Below, piece by piece: positions 39,801 through 51,800 of a stretch of DNA of 64,000 bases; positions within the stretch are counted from its first letter, which is position 1, and each line of letters opens with the position of its first letter. The stretch comes from Enoplolaimus lenunculus. Lineage: Eukaryota > Nematoda > Enoplea > Enoplida > Thoracostomopsidae. The notes under the pieces are model-generated. The model made no database searches, had not been told where the DNA came from, and was given only the letters and a program-made list of their open reading frames with translations. The stretch is from contig JASANG010001196.1 of the NCBI GenBank assembly GCA_030248215.1, positions 24,086-88,085 of the forward strand. The letters run 5' to 3'. A program made the translations under genes and the position numbers.

Positions 39801-42800
39801 AATACAGAGTGCTGTATATATGCTAGCCGGCAGCATACGGCCGACATATTATCGACGATAGAAGTAGTTGGACAAGCGGGCTAATGGCACAGTGGTACAC
39901 CGTTTCACTTAAGGATCCGTAGGCTGAAATGTTCTTGCCACCCTTGTATACCTGGATTTAAAGTGCTTAGAAAAACGATCTGAAGTTTTGGTTCCTACCT
40001 ACACTAATCGACTTGATGCTTAATTAAAATTGCCTTAAAATTACAATTAATTTTCAAAAATTACAATAACCCTGTTGTCATTAATTGGCTATTTGAATAA
40101 ACCTACCGCCAATCAGAGGCGAATACATAAGAGGATAAATGAATACTATACCCGTTTTCGAAATTTCCTGAAAGATAAAACATTTTAAAAATGTTTTTTT
40201 CTCAAACTGAAACTCTGCCGGCCAATGTTACTTTTAGGAGCGTAACAGTAGACTAAGCGTATTCCTAAGCCTAAGCGTAAGCGTAAGCGTATTCCTAAGC
40301 CTAAGCCTAAACCTAAGCGTTGAAAAAATGAGTTCCTAAGCCTAAGCCTAAGCGTTGAAAAAATGAGTTGCTAAGCCTAAGCCTAAGCCAAAGCAAAAAT
40401 ATAATATAGAATCTAAACTTACTCTTTTATAGACCCACCAGAAACCTGGACGCCCGTTAAAGTAACATGGTCCATTCTGCACACGCCTAATAATCACATC
40501 TCAAAACAAGACTGACACGTTTCTATTTAAATAAACCCGTGCCAGTTTTTTGTGAACCTGTTTGTAAAACAACTATTTTATTTCGCACCAGGACATTCTT
40601 GCCGGGGGAAAGGGGGTTGGCATCGGAGGGCGTGCCCCCTACATTTGGTTGGTGACGCCCAAATTGACTCGATCTAAAAAACAATCCTGAATTGCAATTG
40701 TACGGGGCCTCCCAAAATTATTTCCGGTGCCGCCCCCCCCCGAAATATAATTTTCTATGGACACCATTGAAATTTCGACTAAAAGTCAAACAATTTGATA
40801 CCTGAAATTTCAACTTTAATCACACACGAATCGGATCCGAGTTCATTTTCGACGACAAGTCGATAATGTCCCGACGCTGCTTTGTCCGTGTTTCGTAGCG
40901 TCAGAATCGCGTGTCGTTCTTCAGCGACCATCAAATGTGACGAACTGGACGGATCAACTTTGTCACCTTCAAACGACCAAGAAGCGGTTGGCTGTAAAAC
41001 AACGAATATTGAAATTGTTGAATTACTAATTCGAGGTTTTCTCACACACTTGGGCCCATATTCTCAAATACGTATAACAACTACGGCCCGTGTTACTTTA
41101 AGGAGCGTCCATGTTTCTGGTGGGTGTATAAAAGAGTAGATTTAGATTCTAGATTACATTTTTGGCTTAGGGTTAGGCTTTAGGCTTAGGAACACAGTTT
41201 TGCAACGCTTAAGCTTAGGCTTTAGGCTTAGGAATACGATTAATCTACTGTTACGGCCCGAAAAGTAACGTTGGCCACAACTATCAACAGTTAGTAAATA
41301 GGTTTTGAAACTTGCTAACTATTTTGCAGTTGCTGAACTCAAAATTGATACAAAAGTTGAGCAAATCAAATGCGAAAAATGTGCTGAATTTTGAGCGTCA
41401 ACGTTCACTGGTACGACAGTAACACGCGCTACACCCGTTTGAGAATACGGGCGTTTGTATCAATTCAAATCTTTTCCTCCTTATGGTATCAATTATGGTT
41501 TTCACTGCTTCAAGGAATATCGCTTAGCGTTGCGATATACTTTACTATGCCGGACGACGTCGAACGCCGCTGCGCGTTGCTAACAAAAATATAGGCAAAA
41601 TCAATTTGGTGGCGGTGTGAGGCGAGTATATCTGTATTGTGCAATGCTTACCTGCAATTATATCATTCTTAGCAGTGATACAAACATAAATTGACACCAA
41701 AATTGCACAAATGATTATGTTTCAGTTTACGAAACATTTTACCAACTGATAATAGGTGCGAGACACATTTGAGAACATTTACTTGTCTTTTACATTAATT
41801 ACAAAGTCAGTCAAAAAATACTACTGTTAAAACGTGTAATACCTGTGGATATCCTTTGAACGGGATTTTCAAAACAACATCTTCGCCTTTTGAAAATTTT
41901 GCCACATCTTGAAACCGCGCTGGCAGGAATATCTTGGGTCGAGCTGAAATAAAAAATACTAATCTAATAAGTTGAAATGGTTGGCCATTTGCCAAATTTA
42001 CAGCAACATCGACAAACTCATTTAGACTGTGTTTATAACATATGCGTATCAGGGTGCAACCGAAACTGAAAAAACCCGGAACCGGGAGGTGGCTCAAAAT
42101 TATGCGATAAAAATGGTGTCGAATTTAAAAAACCCCATGATTTGCAAAGTATTACTAAAAATGCCGTTCAAAAGCGTTTCTTTTAAGAAATCTGTCCTAA
42201 TTAAAGCTTGCAAAATTACACCAAAGTAATTGAAGTTATGTCACTTGAGTGTAAAACATTTTAATATAAAATTTTGTATTATCAAACTTGCCTGAATCTG
42301 CAGTAAAAAATTCTACCCGAGCTGGAGTTGTATTTTTGCTCGAGTCCGAGTGCGGGCAACCAGTTGCACCTTGAAGAGTATTCGTGTTCTAAGACTGCAC
42401 TACCTATAATTTCTATCAAATCAGGTTTTTCTCAAAGTTCAACTGCAATAAACCATTAATTTTTCTGCTAGCATACCATTGAATAAGATCAGATCATCAA
42501 CATTCAAGCTGGTTTAAACCAAAAAAACAGACGTACATTTAATATACACATCGCATCTTGAACTGCGGGCCCCAGCGTCGTTGACAGCCCGACACGAATA
42601 CTCATCAGCGTCTTCGCCGTACAAATCAGACACCACCAGGATCTGTTTTGTGCTTTGTTGGAAAATGTTGTATTTGGTTGTGTTACTTAATTCACGCATT
42701 CCTTTATGCCTGAAATAAACACACGTACAGTTTATGGATTGCGCTATACTTGTCATGTGACGCGTTCCGTCACCGTCCGTCGCACGTCCGTCACCGTCCG

Positions 42801-45800
42801 TTACACGTCCGTCACCGTCCGTCACCGTCCGTCACCGTCCGTCACCGTCCGTCACCGTCCGTCACCGTCCGTCACCGTCCGTCACCGTCCGTCACCGTCC
42901 GTCACCGTCCGTCACCGTCCGTCGCACGTCCGTCACCGTCCGTTACACGTCCGTCACCGTCCGTCACCGTCCGTCACCGTCCGTCACCGTCCGTCACCGT
43001 CCGTCACCGTCCGTCACCGTCCGTCACCGTCCGTCACCGTCCGTCACCGTCCGTCACCGTCCGTCACCGTCCGTCACCGTCCGTCACCGTCCGTCACCGT
43101 CCGTCACCGTCCGTCACCGTCCGTCACCGTCCGTCACCGTCCGTCACCGTCCGTCGCACGTCCGTCACCGTCCGTCGCACGTCCGTCACCGTCCGTCGCA
43201 CGTCCGTCACAGTCCGTAGCACGTCCGTCAACGACCGTCGCACTCCTCACCCCCCCCCCCCCCCGTCCGGCGCACGTCCGTCACCGTCCGTCGCACGTCC
43301 GTCACCGTCCGTCGCACGTCCGTCACCGTCCGTCGCACGTCCGTCACCGTCCGTCGCACGTCCGTCACCGTCCGTCGCACGTCCGTCACCGTCCGTCGCA
43401 CGTCCGTCACCGTCCGTCACCGTCCGTCGCACGTCCGTCACCGTCCGTCGCACGTCCGTCACCGTCCGTCGCACGTCCGTCACCGTCCGTCGCACGTCCG
43501 TCAACGTCCGTCGCACGTCCGTCACCCCGCGCCGTCCGTCACCGTCCGTCGCACGTCCGTCACCGTCCGTCGCACGTCCGTCACCGTCCGTCGCACGTCC
43601 GTCACCGTCCGTCGCACGTCCGTCACCGTCCGTCGCACGTCCGTCACCGTCCGTCGCACGTCCGTCACCGTCCGTCGCACGTCCGTCACCGTCCGTCGCA
43701 CGTCCGTCACCGTCCGTCGCACGTCCGTCACCGTCCGTCACCGTCCGTCACCGTCCGTCACCGTCCGTCACCGTCCGTCACCGTCCGTCACCGTCCGTCA
43801 CCGTCCGTCACCGTCCGTCATCAAGCAGTTTCGTACAGGAGTAATCCGTGCGCAATACCGCACCGTGACGGGCATCGCCCGACGGCATACAAATAATTAG
43901 AAAGTATAGCGCAACCCTAATGCGATCACTCACTTGTTTGCTTGCTGAAATTTTCAATTGTCAGATGCCTGCGAGTATTTGTGTGTAAACGTGGGCCAGG
44001 TGAACAAATTTTTAAGCAAATATGCGGGTAAAAAAGTTCAAAGTGCGAGTAAAGATTTGTTAACATTCGCGCACTACACAATTGTACTAAACGCAGAACA
44101 AACGAATTTTGTACGTGGATACGCGTGGGTAGACGATGTACACGGGTAATGCGAAGCACAGGTAAAAAATGTTTATCCACTTTCACGTTGGTTTCCAGTC
44201 GTAGAAAATACTGAATTTGTTCGATTGCAGAATTTGCGCGCAGATCAAACTAACGAAAATACAATTTTAACATTTTGAGACAAACTTTAAAACAAAATAA
44301 TAAAAAAAACAATAAAACTAACCAAGTGATTTCTGGTCTCGGGTTTCCTTCGACTTCACATTCCAAACGCACCGAACGACCTTCTTCGCCTGCCGTTGAA
44401 CGGAGCGGAACAACAAATTCTGGCGGTTGCATTGCTGAAAATAAAAAGTAACAATTTTGTCAAATAATTGCTTGACAATTTTAATCAAAAACATTTTCAA
44501 ATATTGAAACCTTTTTAAGAGTTGCGCTATACTCGTCACGCGCCGTCGAACGCTGCCGGGTTGCACTGTAGAATTTTTAATTAAAAATTGCCGTACACAG
44601 CAGTGACTCACTGAACCGGCGTTTGACGGCGTGCGACTGTACCTCTTGGCGTCAGGCACAGTAAAGTATAGCGCAACCCTAAGTTTTGAACCATAACGTT
44701 TTTAAACTGTGAAAATTTTCAAAAAATTTGAACTGAAATTGGAACCTCTTTTGAAACCCCATTTTATCGATTTTCAAACAAACTACATCATCCACAATAA
44801 TTTGCGTACGCCAGATAACTTAATAATTTTCTGCTGTTTTAATTTTAATTTTTTCAAATATTGGTCACCGGCAAACATCATAGACATCAAAAGTGCTTTT
44901 ATCTTACCGTCCAGGGCCCGAGCGATGACTGGAGTAGAGTTTCCGGACGGCGGACTCAATCCGGCACGATTGACTGCGTATATCCTGAACTCATACTGCC
45001 GACCTTCGATTAAATTGGCACAGTTGAACATCGCTTGAGGCACTGGCGAATTGTTGCATCGTTGCCAAACTTCAGTTCCAACTTCTCGTTTTTCTAAAAA
45101 ATTAAAAATTAAATTTTCGTTGTTTTTCGAGAAATAATTTTAGAACTTTGAAGCCCTATTCACACGTGCAAGTTTTTGCTGCGAGAACTTACAGCTACAA
45201 ATTGCACGCTGAATTTGCATTTGTTCATCAGCCAATGAGAAAGCGACTGCAATAAAATTCAGTGAACTTGCATGGTTATTTACACGTGTGAACTAAATTC
45301 CGCGCTATGGTTTTTATTGAATTATTTGCAGCTGCAAGTTTTTCGAACACGATTTCGGACAAAACTTGCAAATGCAAATTGCAGCTGCAAGTTCTCGCAT
45401 CAAAAACTTGCACGTGTGAATAGGGCTTAAATCATTGAATTTTCTTAAAATAAATCTTATAAACAAACGTTTTTTGCAACGCTCCATAGATTGTTGCGAA
45501 ACGCAGCGATTTCAACACCATTTCAACAATTTATATACCAAACTATGTCCTGCCATTTGCTTTGACAGAACCTATCTAAGTAGGAAATTTCAAATATTAT
45601 TAAAGCTTAAAACTAAAGCCCACTTACCGATATAGTAGCCTTGGATTCTGCCCCCACCGTCGGATTTTGGACGAGCCCATTGTAGTGAAACAAAGTCGCC
45701 ACCAACCATTGTAATATCCGGTATTCCTGGCGCATCCGGCGGATCTAAAACACGGGGTTTTATATTTCAAAAATTAAAAAATAATGAATATTTCAACAAA

Positions 45801-48800
45801 GTTCCCATCCGTTGTTTATTTGACTCCCCGTTTTGATCTTAGCCAATCTCTACCATTTCAGCACGTGACGTTTGAAATATACGTTTAAAACTTAAGTATA
45901 CATAGCTATTTTATGTACTTTGACTAATCAAATTGTTAATTGAACTTTATTTAACTCAGAAACCATTTACATAATCTAATTGGGGTAATTGATAATTATG
46001 GAATCTAATTACCAATTTTGAAGTCAATCTTTTTAGAAACTATAACCAGGAATAAAGACTCAAAGGCTCAAAATAGGCTCCCTTGACGCTTATTACCACT
46101 CCATGTTCGGATCACTAGAGTACTACTGTGCAAAGTGCTAGAAGTATATATGTTCTTTGCAATTCAGAAGTCACTTATGCAACTTCCACATAACATGCGT
46201 ACACCAGGTGACTTTCGAGGGGGTAGTGTCATTAACACTGAAGCATTTTTGGCTTCAGCATCCTAACTAGCAACAGGTGCTATCCTGAATGAAATTGAGA
46301 ATATCAATGTGGTGAAATTGTCAACCGTAATTTTCAAAAACTGTAATAAAATGAACATATTTATTCAATTTTGATTGGTCAATGATTACTTACCAAACGG
46401 CATCTTCGCAACGATTGGTCCGTCGCCAACCAATGGCGGTCCAGCGCCATTTTCATTCGCTGCCGATACCCGAAATTCATACTCGTGATGATCAAAAAGT
46501 CCTTGAACAGTGTATGATAATTCCTGAAATATTTAATAAAATTAAATTAAAAAATAAAAATCTTGTAAAAGTGACGTTTTTAACGCCTGTCCAAATTTTT
46601 TTACAAAGTATGAATCATTAATAGCTTCTTGCATGGCTACGCCCCTGATTTGAATATCTGAGCTGGTGCCACACTGGTTCAAGTATTCAATCAATTTATT
46701 GAGATGAAACTGACTAATTGGGTTTTAGCGTTTTGTAGGGACTCACTTTATTGGTCAAAGTGGTTCAAAAAGGTTTTGTGGTCGTTAGCATTTACGGGAA
46801 TTTGATTTGTTTTACCCGCTTGTTCTTCCGAGTTCAATACAATTGTGTAATTTGACAGGGCATTGACATTACTCGCTACTTATTTTGCACTCATACGGTA
46901 AAACAGTTTAAGAATTCAAGTTTGTCAACATTATCTGGTTTGAAGTGTTTTACAACAATTTTAGGCTGCTAAACAATCGAACATTTTCCGCACTTTGAAA
47001 ATGTTTACCCGTGTCAAAATTTTCTAACCCGCACCGCGTTTACCCAAATTAATTATGACCATCAACAAATTGCTAACCTTAACAAAACTAGCAACAGTAA
47101 TCCATTCGTCACGCGATAGGTCATTCTTTTCGACCACATAATGAGTGACACGTGACCCACCATCGTCCAATGGGGGCCGCCATTTCAAGGTCGCCTGGCT
47201 TTCGTCGATATCGGAGATGCCAAGAGGTCCTTCTGGCGGACCTGGTAAACCTGAAAAAGCTTTTAGTAAATTTTTAGTAATCATACTTGGTGAAATTGAA
47301 CATCACTTTAAGTGGGCATAGCAAAGCATTTTGGAAAAAGGAATTACGTTCTATAAAAATTTTGAACGAACGCTTTTTGGGTTACAAGATAAAAAATCAC
47401 CTAAAACAGCTGCACAAAAATCTCATAACGGTTCAGGGAGGGGTTGACGCCTAAATCCCCACATCCTTGGTTCAATTCATGTCGCTTTACTTAATAGTTT
47501 TATAAACGTTTATTTTTAAAGTTACGGGACCTGCACAATTAGTATTATATGAGCCAGGTAAAAATTATTCGGGTTTGATTTTGACTGGTTTTTTCTGGTT
47601 AAATGTTGTAAACAAATGAATTTAATTCAAACCTAACGAACCTGTAACGTTTAAATTGAATCCACAAACAGCTTGACCTGATTCATTGGTCAATGTCAAT
47701 TCGTAATGTCCGGCTTCTCTTTGATGCATTTCCATAATCGTCAACAAGACGTGGTCATCGAATTCGACCATCTAAAAAAATAAAAAAAATTAAAAAATAT
47801 TTTAAAATTCTTAAAATCATAAATGGACAGATTATTTTGAAAACAGTCACACAGACAAAATAAAACACAGTCAGAAACAACAGAGAATTTAAAATTGTCC
47901 AAAAAGTGTCAAAATGGTCAAAAATTTAACTGCATTCAGAAAATCTGGAATTAATGAGAAAGATTAGAATAGTCAAAACTATTCAAAAATGGACTGGAAA
48001 TTTTAAAATATTAAATCATTTTTAGCTCAAATTAAAAACTTTGATACTACAGAAATATAGTCATATATACATATATAAAAACAGTCAGAAAATTCACAAT
48101 AGCAAAAAATAAAATAAAAAGATAATTTCTAATAGTTAGAAAGAGAAACTCTAATTGAAGTAAAAACTACAAAATTCCCTTAAAATCCCAACTTGATTTA
48201 GATCCTACAAGTTATATATCCCTTTTGGTACAAGTGTCTACAGTTGAGCAGATTTCGTTCAGTGGTTGTTTTATCCAAGAATAGATCATGCATACTAACA
48301 AGAGTATGAAACTGGGTGCATTCTGTGTAGAAATGAATGTACCCGGCACGCGTTGCGTTTTTGTCCTACCCCCTTTATTGAGACGGGGGTAGAACCGGTG
48401 CGACCCATGACACTTTATGCATGTGGCAACAAATTGCTCGCTCATAGTTTAATTTAAGGTTATTGCATGTGACAGCGACCCCCCTCTCAACAAGTGGGGG
48501 GTCGGCCAAAAACGCAACGCCCGATGGTACATTTTGTACCGTGTGGAACCCAAAGAGTAGCACACTCTTGTATCATGCACTCTTGTTTTATCCGACTGTT
48601 TGATTTCATCCTGGTTCAAATTGTGCATCAGTGTCACATATGCAACTGCGGTGAGTTGAAGAAATATAATTTGGTTCATAAATGGTCGAGCCAGTTTGAC
48701 AAACCTTTATGTTTCGGTGATCCGATGAAATTTCTTGTCTATTCAACGTTAGTTTAAATGCCATCGGAAAACTGCCCGAAAAATAAATTTTGAGTCGAAC

Positions 48801-51800
48801 CAAGTCGCCGTTGTTGTATGTCTGGTTACCGGGTTCTTTTTCAATGACCGGTGGGGCTGAAATGTAGTATTGTTTAACATTTTTTCAGCTTCAGGTTATC
48901 AAACCAGAAAACAAAGCGTCAACACTGAGCCAAATGTAGCCAGTTACCAGCAATTTCTATTTGACGTGCAGGGCGACCGATAAGCCAAAGCCAAATTTCG
49001 CACTAAATTTTATAGAACAAAATATTTTGGTTCCTACAGATGCTGCATTGCCTGGGTGGAACCCCGTTGGATCCCGCAGTGTTTGAAGCTCCATACATTT
49101 CAAAAACCAAAACCATTCCATTTGCCAAAATCAGGAGCGAAACGTTTTTCTGCACGCCTGCAATAGAGTAAACTTAAGCTTTTTGACAATTTTTTATACT
49201 TAGGCTTATGGTATAAAGCTCATTCTTATGCTTGGGCTTAGGTTTCAAATTACGATTAGGGATATGCTTATACTACTGTTATGGCAATGTTCTAAACACT
49301 GACCGAATATTTAGTATACTCTCCCGGTAAAAACGCCAACCTTTAGGTCCGTATCCTGATAATCTTGTTTGCAGGGCCGGATTAAGGTGGTGTGAGGGCC
49401 GTGGCCCATATGACCAGGAGGCCTGGGGTCCATAAGACTAGGAGGCCAGGAGCCAATACGACTAGCAGGCCCTTTTATTAACCATAATTATTTTATGCAC
49501 CAGAGCTTAAAGTGATTCATTTTTCTACCAAAAGAACGAAACAAATTGCACGACCCAGGGACGGTTCAAGATTTGCACTCTTAGAGAACCAGGTTTCGAT
49601 TGATGGAAGGCCCCTTTTGAAGAGATGCCCTGGGCTCGACCCGTCTGGCCTTCCTCTTTAATCCGACGCTGCCTATTAATCCGACTACAAACCAATTTAC
49701 CTTGAACAATAACTTTTCCTACTGAACGGTCGGTCCCGTAAGAATTGGACACCTCGCAAGTGTATTCGCCAGCATCAATGTCCCAAACCTCTCGGATTAC
49801 CATTCGGAACGTCCCATCCTCTAACGTATCGATACGGATACGATTTCCTGCCGGAACTTCACGACCATTGTGTAGCCTGATATAAAATGGCTGAGTTGCA
49901 GAGACATGACTTAAATCAACCGTTGAGTAAATTTTACCACTTGAGTTGAGTAAACAATATAAAGTTTTCCAGGTCAATTTTCAGGTTGGCAACAACGTTA
50001 CTTAGAAGAAATTCTATACAGAACACATAAGCCTTAGTCTGAGCTTGAACCTAAGCCTAAGATGATTTGGACTTTAATAGTGCAAGTAGCACTTGTAACA
50101 GTAACGTTTTTGCTAAACTACTTACTATGGCGTAAGTAAGCCTTGTTGAGTTCGAATTACTGTCTGGAAAAGTTATTTCTTTAATTTCTGAATAAATAAA
50201 ATTGATAAATGGTAGCAAAACTTCTAAAACACATAAATTTACTATATCAAAAAATTACACAAATTTTCTAAAATAAATAATTTCATATTTTTTCTAAATT
50301 AAAAAATTTCACAAAGTTTCTAATTAAAAAATTAACAAATTTTCTAATTAAAAATTTCACAAATTTTCTAATTAAAAATTTCACAAATTTTCTAATTAAA
50401 AAATTTCACAAATTTTCTAATTAAAAAATTTCACAAATTTTCTAATTAAAAAATTTCACAAATTTTCTAATTAAAAAATTTCACAAACTCACCATCGTGC
50501 GGTCGGCGTTGGTCGCCCAATTGCTTCACATTCAAAAGTGACATGACGATTGAGCGGAACACTGTGAACTCCCAATGGACGAACAATTTCAGGTTTTGAA
50601 CCTGAAACAAAAATAACACGTTTTCTTTGTGATACTGTTGACAAAATTATTGCGAATGACCCTGAGACTAAAATATCTTTAGTATATATTTATATATAAT
50701 TTATAAATAAATAAATAAACGAATAAATAAATAAATATATATATAAATATACATATATGTAATTGAGCAGACACCAAAGACGAAGCCAAAACGCATTTAG
50801 GGGTCATTTCATATTTGAGATTTTTGTTCAGCGTTTTTTGAAACTTTTTATTCGATAACACAAGAAATTCTCTTTCGAAATTTTTTTAAAAAATGTAACT
50901 CCGGTCTATACAAAACCCTGACTACACCCCTGTTAGACATTGGATATCGAAAAATAAACAAACCAAAGCAATGTTTATTTGCAGGGTATAACCGGATATC
51001 CGTTTCCGTTTCCGGTAAAAATCCGTGTTTGTTTCTGTTTCTGTCAAAGAAATAACGGACATTCTGTTATTTGTACCTTCAAAATTGGTAAATATATATT
51101 TGGCAATTTTTCATTACATGCATGCTGCAGTAAATATTCGAATTGAAATAAAAATAACAAAATTCAACCATATACTTAAAAATTTCGACGCTTATATCCG
51201 GTATCCGTTTCCGTTATTTTGATCGCTATTTGTTTCCGTTTCCGTTATTTTTATTATTTGTTTACATCCTGTTTATTTGTTTACATCCTGTTTATTTGTT
51301 TACATCTTGTTTATTTGTTTACATCCTGTTTATTTGTTTACATCCTGTTTATTTGTTTACATCCTGTTTATTTGTTTACATCCTGTTTATTTGTTTATGT
51401 TGGTGCTCCATGTTTGATGTTTTGCCCAAAGTTAATGACCACGCCGGGAATCTAACCTCGGCCCTCTTGCACTCGAGCCAAGCATGCTACCACTACACCA
51501 CGCGGTCAACCAAACACCCCTTATTTGTTTGCACAGGCATGGCAACATTTGCTTTACATACACTTACGTGCACATATAACGACAGTTTACATCCTGTTTA
51601 TTTGTTTACATCCTGTTTATTTGTTTACATCCTGTTTATTTGTTTACCTCCGGTTTCGTGTATCTTCAACGTTGTATGCATTGACGGTTCGCCATGTCCA
51701 GCGCTATTGACAGCAATAATTCGAAAATCATATTCTTTAAATTCAATTAAATTCGGCACTGTGTATTCTAAATCGGTGACGTTATATGTGTTGCAGATTT

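Noticed and set aside
43247-43741. Minus-strand frame of 164 codons repeating TDGDGRA
   Set aside because: Same minisatellite read on the other strand; no non-repeat coding sequence.
42706-43896. Plus-strand frames of 396 and 364 codons rich in RHRPSPSVT and RTSVTV
   Set aside because: They are translations of the 10-bp CCGTCCGTCA minisatellite, cycling through all frames, in an intron of a minus-strand gene.
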